Shown: piece after piece, positions 17,038 through 27,654 of the stretch
Layout of the letters: the number at the start of each line of letters is the position of its first letter
Numbering within the stretch: the stretch's first letter is position 1
Assembly (NCBI RefSeq): GCF_017539065.1
Contig: NZ_JAFYHP010000023.1
Span: forward strand, 1 to 55,421
DNA from: Methanobrevibacter sp.
GTDB lineage: Archaea > Methanobacteriota > Methanobacteria > Methanobacteriales > Methanobacteriaceae
Reading direction: 5' to 3'
DNA: 55,421 bases
Translations under genes and position numbers: made by a program
Notes under the pieces: generated by a model
The model's database searches: none
The model's input: only the letters and a program-made list of their open reading frames with translations
Told to the model about the DNA's origin: nothing

Positions 17038-17301
17038 CTACAAAACTTCTTTTATTCCGTCGCTTGTTATAATCATTAAGGAGTTCAGGTTTTCCAATAC
17101 GAGTGAAACGATTGGATGGGTTTGAATGTCCTTGTGCATGAAAATTATTTCCTTATCAACAATGTCAATCCAATTTACATGATAGACGACAACTCCGTTG
17201 ACAATCAGTCCCAGATATTCGGGCACAAAACGGTTTTCATTGACCTCTTCAAAATAAGGGCTTTTTCTCAATATTTCTCTTAATATGTTATCCATAGTCA
17301 T
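17038..17301 (-). CDS. small conserved-looking protein translationally coupled to PriS
   Basis: An 87-residue protein that I do not recognise. It has a short N-terminal helix (ILREILRKSPYFEEV) followed by a beta-rich core (YLGLIVNGVVVYHVNWIDIVDKEIIFM), and no cysteines. Its ATG overlaps the priS stop by 4 nt (ATGA), so it is translated from the primase mRNA. This makes a role beside primase or in regulating it plausible but unproven. The next gene is convergent with no gap. Confidence 0.6.
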   Translation of the reverse strand: MTMDNILREILRKSPYFEEVNENRFVPEYLGLIVNGVVVYHVNWIDIVDKEIIFMHKDIQTHPIVSLVLENLNSLMIITSDGIKEVL

Positions 17302-18275
17302 ACACCTTTTCTTTCATAAACGAATTTCGGCACCGCCTCATCAAACGGATCAAAGGTTTCTCTGTTTTTAACTTCCATGCATTTCATGCTGACTTTTGAG
17401 TGAAGTGAAGAGGGCAGTCTCAGAATTCTCTTCAAGTCAATTGTAACCTTCGCGTCAATTGTAGCAAGATTGACTCTTGCCATTGCTTCAACAAGGTTTT
17501 TATAACGTCTAGGACCGATATCATTTTTAAAATGGCCCCAATTGTCATTTTCCAAATGGTGTCTTGAAGCAATGATGTCCTTCATCAGTTTAGGGTTGAT
17601 TCCATCAAGCTTTTCATTGCCGACAAGGTGTTGGATGTTGAATTTAACTTTATCGGTGAAAATCTTTGAATATCCGACGGGAATTGTGAAGTGCTCAAAG
17701 TTAAAGCTTTGGGTGGATACTTCAGAGTTCATGAATTGGGATTTAGGAACTTCCGCACCGGCCACATACTTAAGGACTTCAGACCTTAGTTCGCTGTTTG
17801 CAAGCATCATCTCTTCATCCAGAATCCTGATGTGGTATCCTCTTCCGGAGTATATTAAATGGATATTTTTAAGGCCCAAATCCCCATCTAATGTATCAAT
17901 TAATGTATTTACTATTTCTAAAGCTTCACCAAGGCAGGTTTCGCATACCCCATCGCATTGGCAGGACCTGATTGGAATATCCTTTGCATCAACATCAAAA
18001 ATATATTCCGCTTTCTGCCAGTCCTCTCTTCTTCTGGGGTTATTGTAGAAAGCTACTGATATGTATGCCGCAAATGGTGCCTTATACCTTAAGAATTTTT
18101 GCAGAGACTCGGTTCCTCTAAAGGTTTTATATCTGTCATTAGGTCCTCTGCCGTTATGGTCAAAACCGAACTCCCTTTTCTTGATATCGGTAGAGATGAA
18201 GTTAGGCAAATCTTTAGGGTCCCATTCTTCACGGTAATACTGTCTTCGCTCCTTTAATGTAGCTTTAGAAAACAT
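17298..18275 (-). CDS. priS: DNA primase small (catalytic) subunit
   Basis: PriS synthesises RNA primers for replication together with PriL. The catalytic motif FDVDAKD (D94, D96) is intact. The zinc knob CQCDGVCETC (C105, C107, C111, C114) follows, and the nucleotide-binding SGRGYHIR is at 143-150. The 325-residue length is standard. It is coupled by a 4-nt overlap to an 87-residue gene. Its partner priL lies 4.3 kb further along on the same strand, separated by a symporter, an adhesin-like gene and an unknown gene. Confidence 0.93.
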   Translation of the reverse strand: MFSKATLKERRQYYREEWDPKDLPNFISTDIKKREFGFDHNGRGPNDRYKTFRGTESLQKFLRYKAPFAAYISVAFYNNPRRREDWQKAEYIFDVDAKDIPIRSCQCDGVCETCLGEALEIVNTLIDTLDGDLGLKNIHLIYSGRGYHIRILDEEMMLANSELRSEVLKYVAGAEVPKSQFMNSEVSTQSFNFEHFTIPVGYSKIFTDKVKFNIQHLVGNEKLDGINPKLMKDIIASRHHLENDNWGHFKNDIGPRRYKNLVEAMARVNLATIDAKVTIDLKRILRLPSSLHSKVSMKCMEVKNRETFDPFDEAVPKFVYERKGV

Positions 18276-18397
18276 GATTATAGTTAGTTTTTCAAAGTAT
18301 TTATTTTATTTGATGGTGCGGTTCTGTGTTTTTTCAAAATTTTGCAAGTGCGTTATTTAAAAAAATAAAAAAAAAGAATGGTGATGTAAAAAGGTTT

Positions 18398-19693
18398 TTA
18401 GAATCTGGTTATATCGTCCCAGGTTTCTCCAGGGGCCTTTCTTCCATTGAATATGTCAAGGTCTATGGATTTGTTTTTAAATGAAACGATGATAGTACAG
18501 ATTGCATCACCGGTTACATTTACTGCAGTTCTAAACATGTCTAAAAGGTGGTCTATTCCCATGATGATTCCGATAGCATCCACCGGAAGACCTACAGAAC
18601 CGAACACCATATTCAATGTGATTAGTCCAACTGATGGAACACCTGCGGTTCCGACTGAAGCCATCACTGCGGTAAATATTACAGTGAGAAGTGCTGTTGT
18701 TCCCAAATCTATTCCGTATGCCTGAGCCGCAAACATTACAGCACAACCCTGCATGATGGCCGTTCCGTCCATGTTGATGGTAGCACCTAACGGAATGGTG
18801 AATGATGAAATCTCACGTGATACACCAAGTTCCGAAAGTGTTTCCAGGTTCAATGGGATTGTTGCATTTGATGTTGAAGATGAAAATGCAAAAAACATTA
18901 CTGAGACGAATTTCTTAAAGAATTTGATAGGATTCAGTCTTGTAAAGAATACCAGCAATGACGGATATACGATGAATGCCTGTATGGCCAGTCCCAAAAG
19001 CACACAACCGATATATTTGGCTAGAGGAAACAGACCGTCAAAACCAAGAGATGCAAATGTTTTTGCCATTAAACAGAAAATTCCTATCGGTGCGAATTTC
19101 ATGACGATACGGGTCATTTCCATCATGACAGTGTTTCCCTGTGTGAAGAAATCATTGACAACATTTGTTTCATCCCTCAGGGTTGCCAGAATTATACCTA
19201 CAAGCAATCCGAATATGATTACCGGCAGCATGTCCCCGTTAGCAAGTGAGTTGAACGGATTGTCCGGAATCATGTTTAGGATGGTGTCTGTAACTGTCAC
19301 GTTTGATGTGACATTGGCTTGAGCAAGGCCAACCATGTTTAAGCCGACACCAGGTTTAATGACGCTTGCTATTATAAGCGCAATGGTAACGGCCAATGCA
19401 GTTGTTATAAGATATATTCCTATTGTCCGTCCACCGATTGAACCGATCTTTCTGATATCTGAAATAGAAGCCACACCGACTACTATAGAGAAGAAAACAA
19501 GTGGCACAACCAGCATTTTCATTAGTTTAATAAATCCGGTTCCTCCCAAGTAGAAAACATTATCTATAAGGATTATGTCTTTAATGAAAGGATTTGTCAC
19601 ATAAAAATTTAATATTATACCGACCAGGAAACCTAAAATCATTCCGATTAACATCCAGTTTCCAAGGCTTATCTGTTTTATTTTTGAAATCAT
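18398..19693 (-). CDS. dicarboxylate/amino acid:cation symporter (DAACS family)
   Basis: A 431-residue membrane transporter of the GltP/DctA family, which imports glutamate, aspartate or C4-dicarboxylates with Na+ or H+. Family marks are SSSTSNATIPL (serine-rich hairpin), TINMDGTAIMQG (the conserved NMDGT cation and substrate site) and AGVPSVGLITLN. About eight hydrophobic segments are visible along the chain. It lies alone between priS and an adhesin-like gene on the same strand. The substrate cannot be assigned from sequence. Confidence 0.9.
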   Translation of the reverse strand: MISKIKQISLGNWMLIGMILGFLVGIILNFYVTNPFIKDIILIDNVFYLGGTGFIKLMKMLVVPLVFFSIVVGVASISDIRKIGSIGGRTIGIYLITTALAVTIALIIASVIKPGVGLNMVGLAQANVTSNVTVTDTILNMIPDNPFNSLANGDMLPVIIFGLLVGIILATLRDETNVVNDFFTQGNTVMMEMTRIVMKFAPIGIFCLMAKTFASLGFDGLFPLAKYIGCVLLGLAIQAFIVYPSLLVFFTRLNPIKFFKKFVSVMFFAFSSSTSNATIPLNLETLSELGVSREISSFTIPLGATINMDGTAIMQGCAVMFAAQAYGIDLGTTALLTVIFTAVMASVGTAGVPSVGLITLNMVFGSVGLPVDAIGIIMGIDHLLDMFRTAVNVTGDAICTIIVSFKNKSIDLDIFNGRKAPGETWDDITRF

Positions 19694-19826
19694 TTTCCTA
19701 CCTCGTTATATAAATATATGTTCAAATTATTTTATAAATTTTTTTTTTAGTGATGATAATTAGGGTGATGTTTTATACTGGATATTGGTAGGGTTTAAAA
19801 AAAAAGTTAAAGATAGATTTTTGAAT

Positions 19827-21902
19827 CTATCTTTTGATTGTAATTTTGCTTTTGGCGCTTATCTGGTAGTTGGTGTTTCCTGAAGAGATTTTAACCTTGT
19901 GCTTTCCTACCTTAAGCTTTTTGGTGTTGAACTTTACGATTCCTTTGGCATTTGTTTTGAGCTTGTATGTCTTTTTGCCGATTTTAACCTTTAGGAGAAC
20001 CTTGATAGGCTTTTTGGTTTTCTTGTTTTTAACTGTTATCTTGAAATATTTGGACTTCTTGAAATTGTAGGTAACCTTTGGAGCCTTGACAGTTGTTTTG
20101 ACCTTATTCACGGTTAGCTTAACAGTTTTTACAGTATTTTCATAGAAACTTTCAAGATGCATTATTTTGAGGGTGTATGATCCTGCATCCAATTTCGGCA
20201 TTTTGATGCTGCATGCTCCCATTGAACTTCTTGCATACAATGTTTTAATCAGTTTTTTGCCCTTATAGATTTTGGCTTCGGTTAACAAATCATCAGCTGC
20301 CTTTTTGGAATCCGTATAACTGACTGAATATTTCACAGTTGGCTGTTTGCCATAGTCGAAAGCTACATTGCCCGCATCAATCGTAATTGGAATCTTGTTT
20401 ATTTTCAGATAACTGTAACTTTTTTGTGAGGATCCGAAGTTGTAACTTGAAAATGTGACTGTAATATTATAATATTCTTGAGTTTCATCAAAATATGTGC
20501 TTATCTCCTTGTCATAAGTGGTAAACCATTCGAAAATGACGTATCCGTTCTCGTCTGTACGGAAAGTGTCATGTTGTAAACTGACTCCTTTACCGTATGG
20601 GGATACGATGTCAATGCGGACCAATTGGTTTGCAAGTGGTTGTGAACCGTTTTCCAGTCTGATTTTGATTTTCATGTCCATATAGTGTTTTCCCTCAATG
20701 GTGTAGGTGATGTTTGCGGGATCTTTGTTTACGGTTTCTCCAATGCTGCTTATGATATAGACTCCGCTTGGGTCAATATCCTCATTTAATGTGAATGTTC
20801 TGTTCTGGATATTGGAAACAATCAATTTCCCGTTGGTTTTGTTTTTGATGGAGAATGAATAATAATTCAAATTCACCTCTTTTTGCTTATCGTTTGTGAA
20901 ATACAATTCGTAAGTGTAGTTATCTCCTGTCTTTCCGATTTGTCTTAAGTTAACGCTGCTTCCACCTGCAGTATCCAACCAGTCCAAATAGTTCACTTCA
21001 AATTCGAATACCGGAAGTATTGAAAACTCTTTTGAGTCTTGGATGTTGAATCCGTAGAAATTGTCCTTCATCTCCAGATTGCATGCAAAGGTTATCATTC
21101 CGTTTTTCGGGTTTGTGGCATACGGCAGTGAAAAGTAGATTTTCGGATGGTTTTTATTGACCATGACGTTTGCGGAGATGTTTATGTTGTTGTAGTTTTT
21201 CCTGTTCAGTTTGCTGTACTCGACTCCTTCATCATAATATTTTATGATGTTGCCTGATATGTTGTTGTCTGTGAGGATATTGTTGGTAATAATTGCATTT
21301 TTTGTCTGCAATATTAAAAATAGTGACTTTGCAGTGTTGTTTATCATTTTTGAGTTTTTCTGTGAAAGCATTATGTTTTCGTTGCTTGTTTTCTCGGTAC
21401 AGATTATTGAATTTGTAACCTCATTGTTTATGAATTCACAGTTTTCGAGTGTAAGGTTTCCGCTGCTTTGGATTATGTTCGCTCCAAGGATATGCTCAAA
21501 GCTGCAGTTGACAAGAATCAGGTTCGCGTGATTTGACAGGATATCTGGGTTAAATCCCTGTGAATTGGCATTGGTTATTCTCAGGTTTTTCAAAGCGACG
21601 GTTCCGGATTCAATATTTATGTGGAATATCTGGCCATCCGCATCAATGACGGTTTTGTCCGCTCCGCCGTCGATGGTTATGGATTTGTTGATTTCCAGCT
21701 GCACAATATTTTCGTTTTTATATGTCCCATTAAGGTTTATAGTGTCCGTTTCGTTTGCATCGTTGATTAGATTTTGAATCTCGCCGGTGTTGTGTGGCTG
21801 GGCATCGGCCAACGTTTCATTGGCAAGTGAAGCATCTTCAGCCGAAACGACGCCAACTGCGAAGATTAGAATCGTTAGAATAATTAAAAGTTTTTTAAGC
21901 AT
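19827..21902 (-). CDS. adhesin-like surface protein, beta-helix plus Ig-like domains
   Basis: A 691-residue secreted protein. A signal peptide (MLKKLLIILTILIFAVGVVSA) ends near residue 21. Residues 40-250 form a right-handed parallel beta-helix of the pectate-lyase/polymorphic-outer-membrane type, with repeats such as LILVNCSFEHI and LTLENCEFINN. Ig-like beta-sandwich domains follow, and the basic C-terminal module (KAPKVTYNFKKSKYFK to TIKR) is shared with the adhesin at 29.9 kb. There is no C-terminal membrane helix, so wall attachment must be non-covalent or through the basic module. GGTGAT 4 nt ahead of the ATG supports the start. The role is probably cell-surface adhesion to host cells or partner microbes; the ligand is unknown. 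Confidence 0.85.
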   Translation of the reverse strand: MLKKLLIILTILIFAVGVVSAEDASLANETLADAQPHNTGEIQNLINDANETDTINLNGTYKNENIVQLEINKSITIDGGADKTVIDADGQIFHINIESGTVALKNLRITNANSQGFNPDILSNHANLILVNCSFEHILGANIIQSSGNLTLENCEFINNEVTNSIICTEKTSNENIMLSQKNSKMINNTAKSLFLILQTKNAIITNNILTDNNISGNIIKYYDEGVEYSKLNRKNYNNINISANVMVNKNHPKIYFSLPYATNPKNGMITFACNLEMKDNFYGFNIQDSKEFSILPVFEFEVNYLDWLDTAGGSSVNLRQIGKTGDNYTYELYFTNDKQKEVNLNYYSFSIKNKTNGKLIVSNIQNRTFTLNEDIDPSGVYIISSIGETVNKDPANITYTIEGKHYMDMKIKIRLENGSQPLANQLVRIDIVSPYGKGVSLQHDTFRTDENGYVIFEWFTTYDKEISTYFDETQEYYNITVTFSSYNFGSSQKSYSYLKINKIPITIDAGNVAFDYGKQPTVKYSVSYTDSKKAADDLLTEAKIYKGKKLIKTLYARSSMGACSIKMPKLDAGSYTLKIMHLESFYENTVKTVKLTVNKVKTTVKAPKVTYNFKKSKYFKITVKNKKTKKPIKVLLKVKIGKKTYKLKTNAKGIVKFNTKKLKVGKHKVKISSGNTNYQISAKSKITIKR

Positions 21903-22052
21903 TCATATCACCTATGTAGTATATTTGTGACAGAAATTATTAATAGTTGCTGTTTGAATTTTTCATTTTTCCTACGTTTTGAATATTTTTTTGAAAGTAT
22001 TCAGTTAAAACAAAAAATAAGTTTATTATATATTACCTCAAAATATTATCAT

Positions 22053-22568
22053 ATGAATGAATTTGTTGAAGTTATAGGGGTTGAGCACTTAAAAACAATA
22101 CTTTCAGGCCTTACTCCGGAAGAGATTGTAAAACCCGCATATGACAATTGGATGGGAGGCATTAAAACAGGCCATACTGTATTAAACCTTGAAAATGGCC
22201 GCGTTTATGGTTTGGGCATTGATTTTAATCAACTTCACTTGCATGATAGCATCTACATTGAATTATACACTATTGATTCTCATGATGAACCGGTATCAGA
22301 AGAGGAATTTTTCTCCAAAAATGAGTATGAGGAGTATCTGGAGTTCAGCAGCGATGATCCCTGCGAATATATTCCGGACATCATATCCGAATTCTGTGAA
22401 ATGAAGGGCATTGACGAGTATGAACGTACAGTCGGCCTTTTGGCATATAATTTTGAAAAACAGGAACAGGCCAATTACAACATGTGGGAATCAAAGATTT
22501 TAAACAAGTATTATGATGCAATATATGAAAACCATAACCCATTTGAGTTTTCACATTCTACTCTTTAG
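22053..22568 (+). CDS. hypothetical acidic protein
   Basis: I do not recognise this protein of 171 residues. The frame is open from 21927, but that stretch reads as untranslated leader; MNEFVEVIGVEHLK at 22053 is a much better start. It is acidic, with a glycine-containing beta segment (VYGLGIDFNQLHLHDSIYIELYTID) and a helical C-terminal half rich in E, D and Y. There are no membrane segments. Its last 11 bases overlap the 3' end of priL on the opposite strand. Confidence 0.5.
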   Translation: MNEFVEVIGVEHLKTILSGLTPEEIVKPAYDNWMGGIKTGHTVLNLENGRVYGLGIDFNQLHLHDSIYIELYTIDSHDEPVSEEEFFSKNEYEEYLEFSSDDPCEYIPDIISEFCEMKGIDEYERTVGLLAYNFEKQEQANYNMWESKILNKYYDAIYENHNPFEFSHSTL

Positions 22569-23889
22569 GCGCTTCCTGGTCTAACTGATATTTTTTACGC
22601 CCGTAACATGACAGCGGGTTGTTTATTCCTTTGCATGACTTGTCCGGATGGCATAGGTTTGGCAAATGGATTTTTATTTTCTCACAGCTCATTGGAGTGT
22701 ACCATTTTGTTTCGCCTTCGTGGTTGATGTCGACGGTTTCATGCATTCCAAAGCCCAGTTTTGATATGATATTGATTTTTTCCTGAGGTTGGTCGTCGAA
22801 TAATGGCGGTGAACAGTTGTCTGCAGCATCAAAAATCAACGGCAGGATTTCATTTTCTGTTATTGAAAGGTCTGGATCCATATCTGATACCTTTACGGTT
22901 TCATCTGATGCAAATATTCTTGGATATAGCCTTGCATATGAAGCGAATGATGTTAAAAGCAGAACGATTGCGTCGTTACGTCCTCCTGAAGACACTCCTT
23001 CAACTGTTGTCTTGATGCAAGGTGGGAATGCGTCTGGGTTCAATTTGCCCGCCTGGACTGAACCGTAAATTCCGCCGCTTCCTGCATAATACTGGTTATA
23101 TTTGCTGATTTCATCCGGAATGAATTCTTTCAGGTCTTCTCCAATCTTTAAAATGGCAGGATGAATTTCAATTCTTGCAGACATTTCCTTTATGCGAGCA
23201 ATATACTCTTCGGTTTTCTGCATTATCAATCTTGAAAGAATCTGTTCTTTCACGCTGTCTCCAATCAGTATGTTATACATCCTTTCAGGGCTCCTGTCAC
23301 TAAATTCATCTCCGAAACGATATAAGAAATCATCCTGCTGCAGGATAATGTCTCCCTCATCAATCAGAAGGTCTGTCAGCTTTAATTTTTTGGATGCTAT
23401 TACATCTTTCAATGATTTCCAGGTAATGGCGCCGTCAACCTTTACCTCTTCAAGCACTTCATCGATTATTTCCGCCCTTGCCATTGGAGGTATCTTGGCC
23501 AAACGCTCTAAAATCAGGGCTCCTTGGGATTCGACAAATAATCTTGTTTCACGTGACCCGAGGTTAAACTGTATTGCGATGGCCTGGCATAGGATGTGGA
23601 ATGTCACGACATCCTGGGCAAACAGTTCTTCATTTGTCAGGTACTCAAATTCAGATTGGGTGAAGTTCTTATTGTTCTTTTTTTCTATTGCCCACAGAAT
23701 ACGTTTCATACATAAATCCGCATATGATTTGGGAATTAGACTATCATCTGAAAACCTCTGATTGGTTGTATGAATACAGATGTCAATCAGTTCATCATCA
23801 TCTTCAAAGATTTGATTTAAATCTCCGTATTCACGTATAATTTGTCTTCCTTCATCTGAAAGTGGATTGATATATGAAACTTCAGCCAT
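22558..23889 (-). CDS. priL: DNA primase large subunit
   Basis: PriL binds PriS and regulates primer length through a C-terminal 4Fe-4S domain. Four cysteines fit the family ligands: C291 (PPCIKTTVEG), C402, and two of C413, C419 and C428 in the C-terminal cluster. The helical N-terminal half carries FLYRFGDEF and the conserved ARIEIHPAILKIGE region. The 443-residue length is normal. priL is on the same strand as priS, with three genes between, and is divergent from metG. Confidence 0.92.
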   Translation of the reverse strand: MAEVSYINPLSDEGRQIIREYGDLNQIFEDDDELIDICIHTTNQRFSDDSLIPKSYADLCMKRILWAIEKKNNKNFTQSEFEYLTNEELFAQDVVTFHILCQAIAIQFNLGSRETRLFVESQGALILERLAKIPPMARAEIIDEVLEEVKVDGAITWKSLKDVIASKKLKLTDLLIDEGDIILQQDDFLYRFGDEFSDRSPERMYNILIGDSVKEQILSRLIMQKTEEYIARIKEMSARIEIHPAILKIGEDLKEFIPDEISKYNQYYAGSGGIYGSVQAGKLNPDAFPPCIKTTVEGVSSGGRNDAIVLLLTSFASYARLYPRIFASDETVKVSDMDPDLSITENEILPLIFDAADNCSPPLFDDQPQEKINIISKLGFGMHETVDINHEGETKWYTPMSCEKIKIHLPNLCHPDKSCKGINNPLSCYGRKKYQLDQEAPKE

Positions 23890-24072
23890 GCTTTTAACTT
23901 TTTATTTTATATTTTAAATAGATATCTCAAGGTCAAAATCAATTTTCATTTGAGGATATATTATTTTTTCTAAATCGAATATTGGCCTGAAATCATGTTG
24001 CTGAAAAAAGCATTTATTACATATAATTGACATAACTATAATATGATTAAAATTAATAAGGGGATTAGATAA

Positions 24073-26061
24073 ATGTCAAAAATATTTATTTCATGTGCAC
24101 TTCCTTATGCAAATGGACCATGTCATTTAGGCCACATCCGTTCCACTTACCTTCCGGCGGATATTTACGCCAGATACAATAGAATGGTTGGAAATGATGT
24201 GCTGCTTGTTTGCGCTACAGATGAGCATGGAACTCCTATTGCAGTTAAAGCGGATAAGGAAAAGAAAAAACCGATTGAAATTTCAAAAAGATATCATGAT
24301 TTGATTGTGAAAGATGTAGAGTCAATGAACATCTCTCTGGACAATTTCACAAGAACAACCGATGAAAAGCATTATGAGATTGCTAAAAATTTCTTCAAGG
24401 ACCTTTATGAAAAAGGTTTAATCTATAGGGAGGACATTCAACAGTTATACTGTCCGAACTGTAACAAGTTCCTTCCTGACAGGTATGTTGAGGGATTGTG
24501 TCCTGTATGCGGCTCTGAAGCCCGTGGGGACCACTGTGAAAAATGTGGAAAAGCACTTGATCCAACAGAACTCGACGAACCGCATTGCATTACCTGTGGA
24601 ACCACACCAATAATCAAGGATACCTTCCAGTATGCCTTTAAGTTGTCCCAATTTGAAGATGACTTGAAGGATTACATTAACAATAATGAAAATTTGCCTG
24701 CCAACGTTAAAAACTATGCTTCAAACTGGTTGGAAGAGGGATTGAATGACTGGATTTTAACCCGTGATATGGATTGGGGAATACCTGTGCCTCTGGAAGA
24801 AGCGAAAGGCAAGGTATTATACGTATGGATTGAAGCATTCCTGGGTTACATCTCATCAGCCAGCCAATGGTCACAGCAGTCTGGCAGGAAATGGGAGGAG
24901 TATTGGAATGACTATGTTGTTCATTTCATAGGCAAGGACATTATCTATCACCACTCAATCTTCTGGCCTGGACTTTTAACCGCATATGGCTGCAAATTGC
25001 CGGACATGATATATGCCGGTGAATTTTTATCCCTAGAAGGAGAAAAGATGTCAACAAGTAAGAATTGGGTTATATGGATAGCTGATTTTGTAAAAGATTA
25101 TGACCCTGATTTGCTCAGATATTACCTGACAATCAACGCTCCATTAAATAAGGATTCAGATTTCTCATGGGATGACTTCCAAAGAAGAAACAATGATGAA
25201 TTGGCAGATGTAATAGGAAACTTCCTGCATCGTACATTTGTATTTACTAAGAAATACTTTGACAGCAAAATCCCTGAATATGAAAATCCTAGTGAGGAAG
25301 ATGAGGAATTCAGAAAAGCAATTGAAAGCCTGCCTGACAAAGCGGGCGAATATATAGCAAATTATGAATTTAGGGAAGCTTTACTTGAGATATTTAAGGT
25401 AGCCAAAAAAGGAAACAAATACTTCAACGACTGTGAACCGTGGAAAGCGGTAAAAGAGGACATGACCAAAGCGGCTAACTGTTTATATTTATCTAACCAG
25501 CTTGCGAAAACACTGGCATATACATTAAAGCCGTTCCTTCCGACAAAAGCAGACAAAATAGCTGAAATAATGAACATCAATACATTGGACGTATGGAATG
25601 ATGCAAAAGTAACATTGCCTAGCGGTCATGAGATAAATAAGGCCAAACCTTTATTCAAAAAGATTGAAGATGAAGAGATTGAAGCTCAAAAAGCTAAATT
25701 GAAAGAAAACCTAAACGATAAAGAAGATGAAAATATGAGTGATTTAATAAGTATTGATCAATTTGATGAAGTAGTAATTAAGATTGGACAAGTAAAAGAG
25801 GCAGAAAAGATAGAAAAATCCGACAAGTTATTGAAACTTCAAGTCGACATCGGAGAAGACAAACCTAGACAAATAGTTGCAGGTTTAGCTAAATTCTACT
25901 CTCCGGAAGAATTAATCGACAGAAAAGTTTGTGTAGTGGCTAACTTACAACCTGCTAAACTCTTCGGAACATTATCAGAAGGAATGATTTTAGCAACCGG
26001 AAAATCAGGCGCTTTGCTGTCTCCGGATGAAGCCGGCGAAGTTGGTGAAAGAATCCAATAA
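24073..26061 (+). CDS. metG: methionine--tRNA ligase with C-terminal tRNA-binding domain
   Basis: This class I aminoacyl-tRNA synthetase charges tRNA-Met. HLGH is at 18-21 and KMSTS in the EKMSTSKNW stretch. Zinc-knuckle cysteines lie in [12 protein letters not shown] through CPVCGSE, CEKCG and CITCG. The anticodon-binding domain follows. Residues from about 555 to 662 form an EMAPII/Trbp111-type OB fold ([17 protein letters not shown] and [14 protein letters not shown]). The 662-residue length fits the two-domain form. The next gene (DUF530) starts 11 nt after the stop, indicating an operon. Confidence 0.95.
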   Translation: MSKIFISCALPYANGPCHLGHIRSTYLPADIYARYNRMVGNDVLLVCATDEHGTPIAVKADKEKKKPIEISKRYHDLIVKDVESMNISLDNFTRTTDEKHYEIAKNFFKDLYEKGLIYREDIQQLYCPNCNKFLPDRYVEGLCPVCGSEARGDHCEKCGKALDPTELDEPHCITCGTTPIIKDTFQYAFKLSQFEDDLKDYINNNENLPANVKNYASNWLEEGLNDWILTRDMDWGIPVPLEEAKGKVLYVWIEAFLGYISSASQWSQQSGRKWEEYWNDYVVHFIGKDIIYHHSIFWPGLLTAYGCKLPDMIYAGEFLSLEGEKMSTSKNWVIWIADFVKDYDPDLLRYYLTINAPLNKDSDFSWDDFQRRNNDELADVIGNFLHRTFVFTKKYFDSKIPEYENPSEEDEEFRKAIESLPDKAGEYIANYEFREALLEIFKVAKKGNKYFNDCEPWKAVKEDMTKAANCLYLSNQLAKTLAYTLKPFLPTKADKIAEIMNINTLDVWNDAKVTLPSGHEINKAKPLFKKIEDEEIEAQKAKLKENLNDKEDENMSDLISIDQFDEVVIKIGQVKEAEKIEKSDKLLKLQVDIGEDKPRQIVAGLAKFYSPEELIDRKVCVVANLQPAKLFGTLSEGMILATGKSGALLSPDEAGEVGERIQ

Positions 26062-26072
26062 AACAGATTAAA

Positions 26073-27650
26073 ATGCCAGAATCTGCACTAGTGAATAAGG
26101 CCGAGAACTACCTGAAGGAAATCGCAAACGATTCAATCGACTTAGAAAACATTGAAAACTTTGAGGATTTCAAAAAGCTTTACTTTAAACTAGATGACAG
26201 ATTAAACTTTTTACAAAAATTAAGAGATGATATGGATGTGCAGGGATACACATCCCCCTTTGCATCCCTCAATAAATACGGCACCAAAGCAGTGGCCGAA
26301 GTGGCCGCCGACGAAATCAGGGAAAACAGCCGCCATAACAAAATATTCAGGATGAAGGCAAATGCAAAAAAGAACATCCTTGACCGTGTGAAATCCGCTA
26401 TTGATTCACATAAGATTGCGCTTGGAAACCTGGAACAGTTTGGTTATGTCAAATGCAATAACTGTTATAAGAAATATTCCATTGAGGAATATAAAGAAAT
26501 GAACGGCCAATGCAGCTGCAATAGCAAAGGATTTTCATTTAAAGTCAACAAAGAACTGACCCATCGCCTTGAAATTATTCCCTATTTGCCGTTATCGGGA
26601 AATTATATGGTTTTGATGAGCGAGCTTTCCCCATATGCTCGGGAGTCATTTAAGCAGGTTCTAAATATCTTAAAGCAGGAACGTAAAGGCGTTGTAAAAA
26701 CCATTGCTCTTGTCATTAGATTTAGGGATGACAACAATCGTTTAATTAGAAAAAACATCACTCTCGAATCCGAATATGTTGACAATTATGAGGAGGAGGT
26801 AAGGAGAAGGTACGGCAAGAATGCACGTATCGAATCATTGAGGCTCCACAGGACAAAACCTGCAATAATCGATGATAAGCATGCAAGGACAGCCCTCGCA
26901 CTGGCTTATGTCGGATACTCTCAGGAAATCATATCCATGGTTAAGGACGATATCCTGAAACGCAGACTCACGGACTTCAAAAGGATAAACAAGTATGATG
27001 AGATATTAACCGAATTCCAAAATCAAAGGCCGGATTTCATAGACAAATATGATCTGGATGCGATTGAGGCATGGAGACAATCTGAAATCCAAAAAAGATT
27101 CAGAAGCCTGAATTACATTGATAACTTCGGCAACATGGCAAGATCCCTTAAAAGGGACTTGAAAGTCAGGGAAAGCATTTATAAAGGCACATTTAAAAAT
27201 ATTGCCGCCGCCCTGATAACTTGGGACATCTTCAGATATTATCTGACCACATCCGGAAATGGGCGCAGGATAAACAGCGGGCCGTTTCCATATATCCGCG
27301 TTGAACTGGACCGTGAACAGAGAAAGGTATTCCAGACCACATATACAAAAGTGATAGACATTTTAAATGGCTTCACAGACATCAAGATTATCCCAATTCC
27401 TGAAATGGATTTGTTGCTGTATGAGAAATTCAAATTTGAAAAGGAAATGCGCAATTCAAATATCAAATTCAATCATGTGGCTTTGGGCGCTGCTTTAATC
27501 CATTTAAATTCTGATGTGGGACTTGAAAGCATAAGCAATGCATTCAATGTTAATGAATCTAAAATCAAAAAGGAAATAAACAATATTAATCAGATTAGAA
27601 ATCCGAAAAGTGACAAGTCCAAAAAGTTCCTGGATTTAATTAAAAAGTGA
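26073..27650 (+). CDS. DUF530-like methanogen protein
   Basis: A soluble protein of 525 residues that I assign with moderate confidence to DUF530, a family restricted to methanogens and often next to metG. It contains a zinc-knuckle-like set (CNNCYKKY, then CSC, near residues 127-147), a basic middle (RRRYGKNARIESLRLHRTKPA) and a helical C-terminal domain. No catalytic motif is recognisable. It sits between metG and a DNA-binding protein with gaps of 11 and 4 nt, which suggests a translation- or nucleic-acid-related function. Confidence 0.55.
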   Translation: MPESALVNKAENYLKEIANDSIDLENIENFEDFKKLYFKLDDRLNFLQKLRDDMDVQGYTSPFASLNKYGTKAVAEVAADEIRENSRHNKIFRMKANAKKNILDRVKSAIDSHKIALGNLEQFGYVKCNNCYKKYSIEEYKEMNGQCSCNSKGFSFKVNKELTHRLEIIPYLPLSGNYMVLMSELSPYARESFKQVLNILKQERKGVVKTIALVIRFRDDNNRLIRKNITLESEYVDNYEEEVRRRYGKNARIESLRLHRTKPAIIDDKHARTALALAYVGYSQEIISMVKDDILKRRLTDFKRINKYDEILTEFQNQRPDFIDKYDLDAIEAWRQSEIQKRFRSLNYIDNFGNMARSLKRDLKVRESIYKGTFKNIAAALITWDIFRYYLTTSGNGRRINSGPFPYIRVELDREQRKVFQTTYTKVIDILNGFTDIKIIPIPEMDLLLYEKFKFEKEMRNSNIKFNHVALGAALIHLNSDVGLESISNAFNVNESKIKKEINNINQIRNPKSDKSKKFLDLIKK

Positions 27651-27654
27651 TAAT

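Noticed and set aside
18753..19322. Long open frame on the plus strand inside the DAACS symporter gene (189 codons)
   Set aside because: It lies antisense within a clear membrane transporter, and its composition reflects the opposite strand. No start signal or family pattern.
23192..23761. Open frame of 189 codons antisense to priL
   Set aside because: Shadow of priL; serine-rich mirror composition and no domain.
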